A DNA stretch of 64,000 nucleotides from Micromonospora inositola (GCF_900090285.1 NZ_LT607754.1:6288001-6352000); one strand, 5' to 3'; counted from the first letter of the stretch, positions 40,433-49,249 are shown. The notes: generated from the letters alone by a model not told the origin. Program-made: numbers and translations.

Positions 40433-42103
40433 TCACTTGCCGTTCTTGTACCTGTCGTAGGCCTGCTGGTTCAGCTCCAGGTACCGCTTCAGGCCGACGC
40501 CGTCGAGACCCGACACCCAGGCGTCCCAGTCGGTGTCGATCTTCTTCGACCCCGTGATGAAGGCCAGCTGGCCCTGGTTGACATAGCTGTCGAGGTTGGT
40601 CTTCAGGGTCGCCAGCTCGGCGCTGACGCTCGGGTCTCCCCAGACCGAGGCCTCCGGGAAGACCTGCGCCTTGTCCTCGTGGCCCTCGTACAGCTTCGTC
40701 GCCTGGAACAGCCGCCGCTCGTACCCCGTGTCGGAGTAGATGTCCTGCGGGACGACCTGCGCATTGCGGAAGGCAAGGGTGTTGTTGTACTGCGCCAGCG
40801 CGGCCCACCGGACGTTCTTCGGGACGCTCGCGTCAGGCAACGGCTTGTACATCGGCGTGGTGTTCGGGTCGAGCGCGACGTCGCCGGGGCCGGGCTTCTT
40901 CCAGGCGACCCCCTCGGGTCCACCCCACGTCTGGAGCTGGCCTTCGTCGGTGTAGATGTAGTCGAGCATCTTGATCGCGGCGATCCGCGCCTCGTTGCTC
41001 GACTTGTTGGTCAGCATGAAGGTGTACCCGGTCGAGGTCGGGTAGTTGTATCCGGTGTAGCTCTTGCCATCGGGGCCGGTCAGCGGCGGCGCGGCGTCGT
41101 ACTGCTTGTCCCGGCCGTCCTTGGAGCCCGGCGAGACGAAAATGTAGGGATGCAGCAAGGGCGAGGAGCCGATCTGGACGGCCGCTGGGTTGTTGCCGGT
41201 CGCCTGTAGTGCCTCGGCGTTCTGAGTAAACGAGGCCGGGTCGATCAGGCCTTCCTTGTACAGGGAGTTGATGTACTTCAGACCCTCGCGCCAGTTGGGC
41301 TTGTTGACCGGCGTGTCCACCTTGTCACCGTTCAGCACCAGCAACGACCGGACGCCGTTGTTCGCGCCGACCGGGTCGAAGGCGAACGCGCCCATCAGGT
41401 ACGCGATCAGGGCGCCGTCCTGAGTGTCGGTGGTCATCGGGATCTCGTCGGCCTTGCCGTTGCCGTTCGGGTCCCGCGTCTTGAACGCTCGCAGGACGGT
41501 GCGCAGCTCCTCGGTCGTCTTCGGCATCGGCAGGTTCAGCTTCTTCAGCCAGGTGCTGTTGATCCACAGCTTGTCCGGGTACGTGCAGTGGAAGCAGTCG
41601 GCCCACTGCGGCAACGCGTAGATATGCCCGTCGGGCGCGGTCGACATCGCCTTGAGCGTCTTGTTGGAGTCCAGCGCCTTCTGGATGTTCGGCGCGTTCT
41701 CCTTGATCAGGTCCTCCAGCGGCACGGCGACGCCCTGCTTGCCCAGCTTCTGGACCTCGGCCTTGTTGAACCCGTCGACCCACGGGATCAGGAAGAACAT
41801 GTCCGGGTAGTCGCCGCTGGCGAGCGCGACCTGGCGCTTCTCCTTGGCCGGCCCGGCGTCGTAGGTGGTGGTCTGCCACCGGAACTGGATCTTGAACTTG
41901 TCACTCATGTTCTTCGTGACCGGGTTCGTGTCCAGGTTCGTGTCCGCGTCGGCCGGCGAGAACACATCGATGATGACCTTGCCCTCGGGGCCCATTTCGG
42001 CCTTGGGGGCGTCGTCCTTGTCGCCGGAGGAGCACCCCGCTATCGCCAGCATCGTGGCGAGCGTGAGTGCGATGCCTTTTCTGTTGACGGAGCTCATTTT
42101 CAT
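40433..42103 (-). CDS. ABC sugar importer, substrate-binding lipoprotein
   Basis: 556 residues from the ATG at 42103, with GGAAGG upstream. The signal peptide ends in the lipobox AIAGC. The large size and sequence fit the LplA/YtcQ group of oligosaccharide-binding proteins that work with LplB- and LplC-type permeases. The mature protein is tethered to the outer face of the membrane. It is encoded just after the two permease genes. No ATPase gene is in the window; importers of this class generally use a shared MsmK/MsiK-type ATPase encoded elsewhere. The ligand is inferred to be a fucosylated galacto-oligosaccharide. Confidence 0.92.
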   Translation of the reverse strand: MKMSSVNRKGIALTLATMLAIAGCSSGDKDDAPKAEMGPEGKVIIDVFSPADADTNLDTNPVTKNMSDKFKIQFRWQTTTYDAGPAKEKRQVALASGDYPDMFFLIPWVDGFNKAEVQKLGKQGVAVPLEDLIKENAPNIQKALDSNKTLKAMSTAPDGHIYALPQWADCFHCTYPDKLWINSTWLKKLNLPMPKTTEELRTVLRAFKTRDPNGNGKADEIPMTTDTQDGALIAYLMGAFAFDPVGANNGVRSLLVLNGDKVDTPVNKPNWREGLKYINSLYKEGLIDPASFTQNAEALQATGNNPAAVQIGSSPLLHPYIFVSPGSKDGRDKQYDAAPPLTGPDGKSYTGYNYPTSTGYTFMLTNKSSNEARIAAIKMLDYIYTDEGQLQTWGGPEGVAWKKPGPGDVALDPNTTPMYKPLPDASVPKNVRWAALAQYNNTLAFRNAQVVPQDIYSDTGYERRLFQATKLYEGHEDKAQVFPEASVWGDPSVSAELATLKTNLDSYVNQGQLAFITGSKKIDTDWDAWVSGLDGVGLKRYLELNQQAYDRYKNGK

Positions 42104-42128
42104 AATCCCTTCCAATCGTGAGTTACTG

Positions 42129-43073
42129 CTAACCCTTGACGGCGCCGACCAGCACGCCCTTGGTGAAGTGGCGGGCGATGAACGGGTAGATGATCAGTAC
42201 GGGCAGGCTCGAGACGACGATGAGGGCGTACTTCAGGACGTTGGCGAGCTGTTGCTGTTCGAGCTGCTGCGCCAGGTCCCCGGCGCCGGGTCTGACCGTG
42301 GTGAGGAGCATGTTCCGGAGCACGATCTGCAGGGGATACAGATCGGGATCCTTGAGGTAGATCAGGGCGTCGAAGTAGGAGTTCCACTGGTAGATCGTGT
42401 ACATCAGTGCGAGGACGGCCAGCAGCGGCTTCGACAGCGGCAGCACCACCGACCTGAGGAACCGCAGCTCGCTCGCCCCGTCCAGCGTCGCCGCCTCATA
42501 GAGCTCGTCCGGAATCGAGTGGGCGAAGAAGGTGCGCGCGATGATCACCTGCCAGACGCCGATCGCGTTGGGGATCAGCAGCGCCCAGCGGGTGTTCAGC
42601 ATGCCGAGGTCCTGGACCACCATGTACGTCGGGATCAGGCCGCCCGAGAACAGCATGGTGAAGATCAGGGCGGTCATCAGCACGTTGCGCCCGAAGAACG
42701 CCTTGCGCGACAACGGGTAGGCGATGGCCACGGTCAGCGTGACGCTGATCAGGGTGCCGGCGACGGCGTAGATCAGCGAGTTGTAGTACGCCTGCAGGAC
42801 CTGCGGGTTGCTCAGGGCGACCCGGTAGGCGCGCACCGAGAACTCGACCGGCCAGAACGTCACCCGGCCTGCGCTGACTGCGGGGGCGCTGCTGAACGAG
42901 CTGGCGACGATGTAGATCAACGGCAGCAGCACCAGCGCCAGCAGCACGGCAAGCATGAGCGTGACGACGACCAGGAACACGCGGTCGCCGAACGGCTCAC
43001 GGATCTTCTGCGTGGCCGCCGGCTTGCGCCGCAGCCTGGACAGCCTCGATGTCGTCAGCGTGCTCATCGCCAT
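42129..43073 (-). CDS. ABC sugar importer permease, LplC/YtcP type
   Basis: 314 residues with six membrane helices and the EAA loop DELYEAATLDGASELRFL, which contacts the ATPase, ending in VVLPLSKPLL. The N-terminal 35 residues are basic and cytoplasmic. The start overlaps the preceding permease gene by 10 nt, and the binding-protein gene follows after 25 nt. It forms the membrane channel together with the product of the gene at 43064. The C-terminus ends GVLVGAVKG, the usual end of this family. Confidence 0.93.
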   Translation of the reverse strand: MAMSTLTTSRLSRLRRKPAATQKIREPFGDRVFLVVVTLMLAVLLALVLLPLIYIVASSFSSAPAVSAGRVTFWPVEFSVRAYRVALSNPQVLQAYYNSLIYAVAGTLISVTLTVAIAYPLSRKAFFGRNVLMTALIFTMLFSGGLIPTYMVVQDLGMLNTRWALLIPNAIGVWQVIIARTFFAHSIPDELYEAATLDGASELRFLRSVVLPLSKPLLAVLALMYTIYQWNSYFDALIYLKDPDLYPLQIVLRNMLLTTVRPGAGDLAQQLEQQQLANVLKYALIVVSSLPVLIIYPFIARHFTKGVLVGAVKG

Positions 43074-44074
43074 AGTCCGTTCCCGGTGATCCGCTTGGCG
43101 GCGAAGTTGACCAGCAGCAGCAGGCAGAGGTTGACCAACGAGTTGAACAGGCCGATGGCGGTCGCCATGCTGAAGTCCGCGTTGATCAGGCCGGTCTTGT
43201 ACACGTAGGTCGGGATGATCTCCGACTGCGCCAGGTTCAGATCGTTCTGCAGTAGGTAGGCCTTCTCGAACCCGATCGCCATCATGTTCCCCACGCCGAG
43301 GATCAGGACGATCACCGCGGTGGGCATGATTCCCGGCAGGTCGATGTGCCGGATCCGCTGCAGCCGGCTAGCGCCGTCGATCTTGGCCGACTCGTGCAGC
43401 GCCGGGTCGATGCCGGCGAGCGCGGCCAGGTAGATGACGGCCGAGTAACCCGCGGTCTGCCAGACTTCGGACCAGACGTAGATGTGCCGGAAGTAGTTCG
43501 GATCGCCGAGGAAGTTTACGGGCTCGGCCCCGAAGAGCCCGAGCCCGTCGTTCACGATGCCGAGCCGTGGCGACAGCACGAGGATCGTCATCGACACCAC
43601 CACGACGGTGGAGATGAAGTAGGGCGCGTAGGTGACCATCTGCACGGTGCGCTTGAACCAGCCGTTGCCGATCTCGTTCAGCGCGATGGCAAGCAGGATC
43701 GGGATCGGGAAGCTCGCCAGCACCAGATAGAACGCCAGGATGAAGGTGTTCTCCAGCAGCGTGCCGAAGACCGGGTTGGTGAAGAACAGCTCGAAGTTCC
43801 TGAACCCGACCCAGTCACTGCCCCACGGCCCCTGGATGACGTTGTAGTCCTTGAACGCGATGACGGCGAAGCTGATCGGGATGTACTTGAAGATGACGAA
43901 GTACGCCACCGGCACGATCACCAGCAGGTACAGCTGCCAGTGCAGCCGCCAGGACCGCTGCGCCTGCGCCCAACGGCTACGCCGACGCTTCGGCGCGGTC
44001 CGGCGCCAGGGGGACCGGACCCGCGGCCGGGCCGCGTCAGCCGGCGGACTCGGGCGCGGCGTGGTGATCGTCAT
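43064..44074 (-). CDS. ABC sugar importer permease, LplB/YteP type
   Basis: 336 residues. An Arg-rich cytoplasmic N-terminus of about 40 residues precedes six membrane helices and the EAA loop HESAKIDGASRLQRIRHIDLPG. This is the first full gene of the importer and fucose operon. Its ATG overlaps the stop of a 56-codon open frame (TGATG) that has a strong ribosome binding site, so its translation may depend on that leader frame. Transcription should start at the promoter at 44418-44456. The partner permease overlaps its end. Confidence 0.93.
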   Translation of the reverse strand: MTITTPRPSPPADAARPRVRSPWRRTAPKRRRSRWAQAQRSWRLHWQLYLLVIVPVAYFVIFKYIPISFAVIAFKDYNVIQGPWGSDWVGFRNFELFFTNPVFGTLLENTFILAFYLVLASFPIPILLAIALNEIGNGWFKRTVQMVTYAPYFISTVVVVSMTILVLSPRLGIVNDGLGLFGAEPVNFLGDPNYFRHIYVWSEVWQTAGYSAVIYLAALAGIDPALHESAKIDGASRLQRIRHIDLPGIMPTAVIVLILGVGNMMAIGFEKAYLLQNDLNLAQSEIIPTYVYKTGLINADFSMATAIGLFNSLVNLCLLLLVNFAAKRITGNGLWR

Positions 44075-44244
44075 CAGGCCACCCGCAGGTCATCGGTGGC
44101 GGGTGGGGCAGCCTGCGCCGCGACGACGCCCGCAGCGGGCGTCGCGCCCAGCGGGTCGGCCAGGGCCGAGGGGCCGGTACGGATGCGGCTCGCTCGCCCG
44201 GGGAGGCCGCCGGGTTGGCCGGGGCTGCGTGACGGTGACCTCAC
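44074..44244 (-). pseudogene. 56-codon relic of a GH27 signal peptide, coupled to the permease gene
   Basis: The frame starts at a GTG with AGGAGG 7 nt upstream, in the same GTGAC...GTCAC sequence context as the GH27 start. The product MRSPSRSPGQ... to ...AAQAAPPATDDLRVA aligns with the GH27 N-terminus MKSPLRATAQ... to ...IPAQAAAP, sharing MxSPxR, RxRTG and AQAA. The hydrophobic core is disrupted by Pro and Asp, so it no longer looks like a working signal peptide. The stop overlaps the permease ATG. It shows that the GH27 upstream region was duplicated into this operon. It may still serve as a translational coupler. Confidence 0.65.
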
Positions 44245-44324
44245 AGTCACACCTCCTACTGGTGGGTGGGGGTGATGCCGATTGCGATGTGGCCGGCCGA
44301 TGGCCGAGTTGACGCGGGTGGTGC

Positions 44325-44411
44325 CAGGGAACGACGAGCGACTGAAGAATCCGCGGTATTCCGGTGGGGGCCGGGGTTGCGGCTGGACCCGTGACGGTCC
44401 GGGGGAAACAT
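44325..44411 (-). pseudogene. ROK gene relic in the importer operon leader
   Basis: As at 29840-29962, an ATG (44411) stands 6 nt after the TAGGTT box, and the products start MFP against MYP. The leader then holds a 22-nt block identical to the ROK relic of the GH27 leader (44325-44346 against 29841-29862), which in the third frame reads ILQSLVVPW, like the ROK end SIQSLVVP. Here the frame is broken, so no ROK-like C-terminus is made. The rest of 44245-44324 holds only further similarity to the GH27 leader. Confidence 0.55.
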
Positions 44412-44417
44412 GGCCGA

Positions 44418-44456
44418 AACCTAGGGCCAATATTTAACTTCGTCAAGTATTGATTT
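44418..44456 (-). promoter_or_regulatory. Regulon promoter-operator of importer/fucose operon
   Basis: Read on the minus strand: TTGACG, 17-nt spacer, TAGGTT, then ATG after 6 nt. The operator core (TTTAACTTCGTCAAGTAT on the plus strand) is almost identical to that at 47728-47762 and very similar to 29976-30007. It overlaps the -35 box, so binding should repress. The operator is flanked on the other side by a promoter for GH36. Confidence 0.72.
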
Positions 44457-44478
44457 GGGCTGGCGTGGGTCCTACTCT
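44450..44478 (+). promoter_or_regulatory. Divergent promoter for GH36 gene
   Basis: On the plus strand, TTGATT and TACTCT are separated by 17 nt, and the -35 box lies inside the shared operator. The sequence from TCCTACTCTCGGCGG onward is nearly identical to the minus-strand promoter region in front of the esterase gene (TCCTAGTCTCGGCGG), which strengthens the call. Transcription would begin about 40 nt before the GH36 start. Confidence 0.55.
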
Positions 44479-44522
44479 CGGCGGCACTCATCTGCCCGTC
44501 GCCCACCACCGCCGAGGACTTG

Positions 44523-46616
44523 ATGCCCCCTGTGTTGTTCGATCCCGATCACCGCCTGTGGCTGTTGTGCGGCCCGACCACCGCGTACGCCATCCGGCTC
44601 GCCGAGGACGACAGCGTGCGGAATGTCCACTGGGGAGCGATGCTGACGCTGGCCGAGGCGGTGAAGGTCGCCGAGCGCATTTCCCCGGCGGCGAGCAGTT
44701 TCGAGGCGGTGGCCGCGGTGGACGAACTGGCGGTGGAAGGCGGTGCCCGCTTCGGACCGCCCAGCCTGCTCGTGCGCTTCGCCGACGGCACCCGCGGCGT
44801 CCAGTGGCGGTACGCCGGCCACGACATCGACGGGGGCCACCTGCGCATCCGGCTGCACGACCGGCACTACCCACTGCGCCTCACCCTGCACTACCGGGTA
44901 TGCGCAGACAGCGACGTGATCGAGCGGTGGACGACCGTCGAGAACCACGACGACCGCACCCCGATCACGGTGCTGCGCTGCGACTCCGCTGCCTGGGCGG
45001 CACCGCACCGGACGCACTACCGGGTGAGCCACCTCGTCGGCGGCTGGAACAGCGAGTTCCAGCTCCGACGCACCGACGTCGCCGTGGCCGAGACGGTCTT
45101 CACCAGCCGGCGCGGGATGACCAGCCACCACGCCAATCCCTGGCTGGCCGTAGACGACGGCACGGCAGGCGAGGAGCACGGCGAAGTCTGGAGCACCGCG
45201 CTCGCCTGGAGCGGCAGCTGGCGCATCGCCCTGCACCGGGACCCGGTCGGCCGCACGACCTGGACGGGCGGCTTCGGCCACGAGGGCCTGACCTGGTCGC
45301 TGGCCCCCGGCGAGGCGCTGGACACCCCGGTGTTCGCCGGCCTCTACACGGCGGGCGGGTTCGGGACCGCCAGCCGCGCCTGGCACGGGTACGTGCGCCG
45401 GCACGTGCTGTCCCACCCGAACGAGACGCGACCCGTGCTCTACAACTCGTGGGAGGCGACCGGGTTCGACGTGGACGAGGTCGGCCAGATGGCCCTGGCG
45501 GCGCGCGCCGCGAGCCTCGGCGTCGAGCTGTTCGTGATGGACGACGGCTGGTTCGGCGCCCGCACCGGCGACCACGTGGGCCTCGGCGACTGGGTGCCCA
45601 ATCCGGTCCGATTCCCCAACGGGCTGCGCCCGCTCGCAGCGGAGGTGCGACGGCTCGGCATGCGCTTCGGCCTGTGGGTGGAGCCGGAGATGGTCAACCC
45701 GGACAGCGACCTCTACCGGGCGCACCCGGACTGGGTGCTGCACATGACCAACCGCGACCGCACCGAGCTGCGCAACCAACTGATACTCAACCTCGCCCGG
45801 CCGGACACGGCCGAGTGGACCCACGCCTGGCTCGACCGGCTGGTGGCCGAACACGACATCGACTTCCTCAAGTGGGACGCCAACCGGCCGTTCACCGAGG
45901 CCGGGTGGCCCGGGCACGGCGATCCCGACCGGCTGTGGATCGAGCACACCCGCGCGGTCTACCGGATCATGGACCAGCTGCGGGCCGACCACCCGGGCCT
46001 GCGCATCGAGGCGTGCGCCGGCGGCGGCGGGCGGGCCGACCTGGGCATCGTGGCCCGTACCGACCAGGTGTGGACGTCGGACAACACCGACCCGGTCGAC
46101 CGGATCGACATCCAGCACGGCTTCAGCCAGCTCTACCCGGCCCAGGTCATGGGCGCCTGGGTCACCGACAGCCCGAACGCGGCCACCGCCCGGGAGACTC
46201 CGCTGCGGTTCCGGTTCCACGTCGCCATGGCCGGCGTTCTGGGCATCGGCGGCGACCTCACCGCGTGGACCGAGGACGAGCTCAAGGAGGCCGTCGAGCT
46301 GATCGCCACGTACAAGCGCATCCGGCCGGTCGTCCAGCACGGTACGGCCTACCGGCTGCGCGGTGACGGCACGCTGACCGCGGTGCAGTTCGCCCATGGC
46401 GACGAGCACGTGGTGCTCGCCTGGTGCCCGACCCGCCCCTACGGCCACGCAACCGCCCCGTTGCGGCTGGCCGCGGTGCGGCCCGAGGCGGTGTACCGGG
46501 ACACCGACACGGGGGCGACGTACCCGGGTGCGGTGCTGCTCCGGTCCGGCCTGCCCCTCGACCTGCCGTCAGGCGACCACGCCAGCACGCTCGTCCACCT
46601 GCGGCCGGTGGGCTGA
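44523..46616 (+). CDS. GH36 alpha-galactosidase, cytoplasmic
   Basis: 697 residues from the ATG at 44523 (a TTG directly before it is also possible). There is no signal peptide. The layout is that of bacterial GH36: N-terminal beta-supersandwich (about 1-300), TIM barrel starting near VLYNSWEATGF with FVMDDGWFG, nucleophile D452 in FLKWDANR, CAGGGGR and acid/base D520 in WTSDNTDP, and a short C-terminal beta domain. It removes alpha-galactose from imported oligosaccharides. It shares a bidirectional operator with the importer/fucose operon and so should be co-induced. A decayed second GH36 lies at 53749. Confidence 0.93.
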   Translation: MPPVLFDPDHRLWLLCGPTTAYAIRLAEDDSVRNVHWGAMLTLAEAVKVAERISPAASSFEAVAAVDELAVEGGARFGPPSLLVRFADGTRGVQWRYAGHDIDGGHLRIRLHDRHYPLRLTLHYRVCADSDVIERWTTVENHDDRTPITVLRCDSAAWAAPHRTHYRVSHLVGGWNSEFQLRRTDVAVAETVFTSRRGMTSHHANPWLAVDDGTAGEEHGEVWSTALAWSGSWRIALHRDPVGRTTWTGGFGHEGLTWSLAPGEALDTPVFAGLYTAGGFGTASRAWHGYVRRHVLSHPNETRPVLYNSWEATGFDVDEVGQMALAARAASLGVELFVMDDGWFGARTGDHVGLGDWVPNPVRFPNGLRPLAAEVRRLGMRFGLWVEPEMVNPDSDLYRAHPDWVLHMTNRDRTELRNQLILNLARPDTAEWTHAWLDRLVAEHDIDFLKWDANRPFTEAGWPGHGDPDRLWIEHTRAVYRIMDQLRADHPGLRIEACAGGGGRADLGIVARTDQVWTSDNTDPVDRIDIQHGFSQLYPAQVMGAWVTDSPNAATARETPLRFRFHVAMAGVLGIGGDLTAWTEDELKEAVELIATYKRIRPVVQHGTAYRLRGDGTLTAVQFAHGDEHVVLAWCPTRPYGHATAPLRLAAVRPEAVYRDTDTGATYPGAVLLRSGLPLDLPSGDHASTLVHLRPVG

Positions 46617-46624
46617 GCCAGGGC

Positions 46625-46665
46625 TCACGGCCGCATCCACGGATCAGGTTCGGGGCCGGCCGTGA
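46625..46665. terminator. Possible bidirectional terminator between GH36 and esterase genes
   Basis: In the 68-bp convergent gap, TCACGGCC pairs with GGCCGTGA. An alternative fold pairs CAGGTTC with GAACCTG slightly downstream. Two competing stems between convergent genes fit a bidirectional terminator, though the loop is long and no T-run is present. Confidence 0.4.
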
Positions 46666-46684
46666 CGGGCTGAACCTGCACCCG

Positions 46685-47641
46685 TCACGCCAACAGGTCG
46701 CGCAGCCAGCGCAACTGGATCGGTGGCTGGAATGTCGCGCCGCCCTCGTGCCTGTTGTACGGCCAGATCTGAAGCTCCTTCGGGCCCGCGTAGTGGTTGT
46801 ACGCGGCGAACACGGTCGACGGTGGGCAGACGTCGTCCATCAACGCCACCGAGTAGAGCGCCGGTGCGGTGGCCCGCGCCGCGAAGTTGACGCCGTCGAA
46901 GTAGCCCAGCGTGCGGAACACCTGCTCGATCCGGTCACGGTTCGTCGCGCAGAAGTCGGCCAGCTCCTGATACGGGTGAGCGTCGGTGATCTCGGTGGCG
47001 CGCCGGAAGTGGGTCAGGAACGGCAGGTCGATGAGCGCGGCCCGTACCTGGCGGTGCAGGCCGGCGACCGCCTGCGCGATGCCGCCGCCCTGGCTGGCGC
47101 CGGCGACGATGATCCGGGTGGGGTCCACGTCCGGGTGGGCGGCAGCCGCGTCCACCGCCCGCACCGCGTCGGTGAACAACCGGCGGTAGTAGTACTGCTC
47201 AGGGTCCAGCACGCCGCGCGTCAGTAGGCCGGAGTGCTGCGGCGTGTCGTCGCCAGGCAGGTCGGGGGTGTCGCCGTTGCCCTGCCCGCGGGAGTCCACC
47301 ACGAGCACCGCGTACCCGGCCGCCGGCCACAGCAGCCACTCGTGGGGCTGGCCCCGGCCGCCGCCGTAGCCGATAAACTGCACGACGCACGGCAGCGGCC
47401 CGGCCACCTCCGCAGGGGCGAGGAACCAGGCGGCCACCCGCTGTCCCTCGTAGCCGCTGAACCGCGCGTCCTGCACCCGCACGCGAGCCAGCAACGCGTC
47501 GTACGGGGTGAACTCCGGTTTCAGCTCGTGCCGCGCCGCGTCGGACAGCGTCGCCCGCCAGAACGCGTCGAAGTCGTCCGGCTCGACGCGTTCCGGGCGG
47601 TAAGTGAGCAGCTCGGCGAGGGGTAGATCGAAGAGGGCCAC
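46685..47641 (-). CDS. CE7-family carbohydrate acetyl esterase
   Basis: 318 residues from a GTG with GAAAGG upstream. It is an alpha/beta hydrolase of the acetyl xylan esterase/cephalosporin C deacetylase family, with RGQGNGDTPD, the nucleophile elbow GASQGGG (S183), D270 in LMDDVCPPST and H298 in NRHEGG. No signal peptide is present; CE7 enzymes act on small acetylated sugars in the cytoplasm. It should remove acetyl groups from imported oligosaccharides, in keeping with natural O-acetylation of galactosyl or xylosyl side chains. It is divergent from a ROK gene and shares its operator. Confidence 0.92.
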   Translation of the reverse strand: MALFDLPLAELLTYRPERVEPDDFDAFWRATLSDAARHELKPEFTPYDALLARVRVQDARFSGYEGQRVAAWFLAPAEVAGPLPCVVQFIGYGGGRGQPHEWLLWPAAGYAVLVVDSRGQGNGDTPDLPGDDTPQHSGLLTRGVLDPEQYYYRRLFTDAVRAVDAAAAHPDVDPTRIIVAGASQGGGIAQAVAGLHRQVRAALIDLPFLTHFRRATEITDAHPYQELADFCATNRDRIEQVFRTLGYFDGVNFAARATAPALYSVALMDDVCPPSTVFAAYNHYAGPKELQIWPYNRHEGGATFQPPIQLRWLRDLLA

Positions 47642-47705
47642 GCTGTGCCTTTCCGGTTCAGACGGGCGACGAGGCAGGGCGGTGACGGGCGGATGAGTGC
47701 CGCCG

Positions 47706-47735
47706 AGACTAGGATTTCCGAAGGGCCGAAATCAA
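47706..47735 (-). promoter_or_regulatory. Divergent promoter for the esterase gene
   Basis: On the minus strand, TTGATT and TAGTCT are separated by 18 nt; the -35 box overlaps the ROK operator. The downstream 25 bases match the GH36 promoter region almost base for base, so both arms of the bidirectional control region were copied. Confidence 0.5.
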
Positions 47736-47767
47736 TACTTGACGAAGTTAAATATTAAGCCTAGGTT
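47728..47767 (+). promoter_or_regulatory. Regulon promoter-operator, leaderless ROK gene
   Basis: On the plus strand: TTGACG, 17-nt spacer, TAGGTT, then the ROK start codon 7 nt later. Transcription would start at the ATG itself, so the mRNA is predicted to be leaderless. The operator overlaps both this promoter and that of the esterase, which makes autorepression likely. Confidence 0.75.
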
Positions 47768-47774
47768 AGGGGCC

Positions 47775-48929
47775 ATGTATCACCAGGCGGACATGGTCGC
47801 GCCCGCGGTAACCGCCGTGTTCACCGCGGTGCTGACCGAAGGACCACTCAGTCGGGTCAGGCTCGCTCGCCGGCTCGGGCTGTCCTCCGCCGCCGTCACC
47901 AAGGCCGCACGGCCACTCATCGAGATGGGTTACCTGCACGAGCTGGCCGCGACCGAGCGTACGGGACCGGGTGCCGGGCGGCCGGCCAGCCCGCTGGCCG
48001 TCCGGGCCGACCGCGAGTTCTTCGTCGGTGTGAAGATCACCGCTGACGAGCTGATCGGCGTCGTCTGCGATCTGTGCGCACAGGTACGCACCGCGATCCA
48101 CCGGCCGCTGACCGACCCCGACGTCGAGGCCGTCCTCACCGAGCTCGGCCACCTCGTCGACGAACTGCTCGACAGCCCGGGCGGCTACCGGGCGCGCACC
48201 CGCCGACTGGGGCTCGCCGTTTCGGGCGACGTGGACCCCACCACCGGCCTGGTCCGGTACTCGCCATTTCTGCGGTGGCACAACGTGCCGCTGCGCGAAC
48301 GCGCGGAAAGGCTCACCGGGCTCACCGTCACGGTCGAGAACGACGTGAAGGCGCTGACCACCGCCGAACACTGGTTCGGCGAGGGCGTGGGCGCGGAGTC
48401 GTTCGCCCTCGTCACGGTGGGCACCGGCATCGGCTGTGGCCTGGTCATCGGCGGCCGGCTCGTCTCCGGCTCGCACGGCGTCGCCGGCGAGATCGGCCAC
48501 ATCGGCATCGACGCGAACGGCCCCACCTGCCACTGCGGCGGACGCGGCTGCGTGGAGGCCATCGCCGGCACTGATGCCATCGTCGGACAGGCGCGGGAAC
48601 GCTCCGGCCGGCCGGAGCTCACCTTCGACGAAGCGGTGGTCCTGGCGCGCCGCGGCGATGAGCGCGTCGGCGCCGTCTTCGCCAGCGCCGGCAACGCGAT
48701 CGGCTGCGGCATCGCCGCGGTCGCGAACCTGGTCGGGCCAGCCCGGATCGTGGTGTCCGGCGAAGGCCTGGCCGCCTACGACCTGTTCGAGACCCACATC
48801 CGCGCGGGCTTCGAGCGCCAGGCCTTCGGCGCCGCCGCCGAGTGCCCGTTGTCGATCCGCCCGCTGCCATTCGAGGAATGGGCGCGTGGAGCGGCCACGG
48901 TGAGCATCCAGGCGCTCGTCGCTTCCTGA
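47775..48929 (+). CDS. ROK-family repressor, likely master regulator of the glycan locus
   Basis: 384 residues from the ATG at 47775. I chose it because a promoter -10 box ends 7 nt before it; an upstream frame from 47697 would run through the promoter. The winged helix (about 15-65, SRVRLARRLGLSSAAVTKAARPL) is followed by the actin-like sensor domain with VENDVKAL, GTGIGCGLVIGG and GVAGEIGH. The zinc motif CHCGGRGCVE is intact. ROK repressors of this kind are released by a sugar or sugar acid. The three matching operators are in front of this gene, GH27 and the importer operon, all with the same spacing, so this protein is the best candidate to bind them. Confidence 0.9.
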   Translation: MYHQADMVAPAVTAVFTAVLTEGPLSRVRLARRLGLSSAAVTKAARPLIEMGYLHELAATERTGPGAGRPASPLAVRADREFFVGVKITADELIGVVCDLCAQVRTAIHRPLTDPDVEAVLTELGHLVDELLDSPGGYRARTRRLGLAVSGDVDPTTGLVRYSPFLRWHNVPLRERAERLTGLTVTVENDVKALTTAEHWFGEGVGAESFALVTVGTGIGCGLVIGGRLVSGSHGVAGEIGHIGIDANGPTCHCGGRGCVEAIAGTDAIVGQARERSGRPELTFDEAVVLARRGDERVGAVFASAGNAIGCGIAAVANLVGPARIVVSGEGLAAYDLFETHIRAGFERQAFGAAAECPLSIRPLPFEEWARGAATVSIQALVAS

Positions 48930-49249
48930 ATCCGCTCACCCTGTTGCGCCACGTCCGCGGGATCCGCCTCGTCGAGCTCGGTGACGCCACCGAGTGCTGC
49001 GGCTTCGGCGGCACCTTCGCGCTGAAGAACGCTGCGGTGTCCACCGCGATGCTCGCCGACAAGTGCGCCCGGGTACGCGAGACGGGCGCGGCGGTGCTCG
49101 CGGCGGCGGACAACTCTTGCCTGGCCCACATCGGCGGCGGCCTGGACCGCGCCCGCTCCGGCGTACGGGCGACCGGCCAGATCGTGGGCCTGGTGCCCGA
49201 GGCCGTCGCCGGGCTCGACCCGCGCGCCGCAGACCTGGGTCTCCGGTAG
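48930..49249 (+). pseudogene. LutA/LldE C-terminal relic (lactate oxidation Fe-S protein)
   Basis: Immediately after the ROK stop the plus strand encodes [25 protein letters not shown] and [12 protein letters not shown], the CCG cysteine-rich domain of LutA/LldE, an Fe-S subunit of the L-lactate dehydrogenase complex LutABC. About the first half of the protein is missing and there is no start codon of its own. The L-fucose pathway ends in pyruvate and L-lactate, so a former lut operon here makes metabolic sense. It is not functional. Confidence 0.75.

Noticed and set aside
44472..46448. 658-codon minus-strand frame opposite GH36
   Set aside because: The plus-strand GH36 has complete catalytic motifs; the antisense frame has none.
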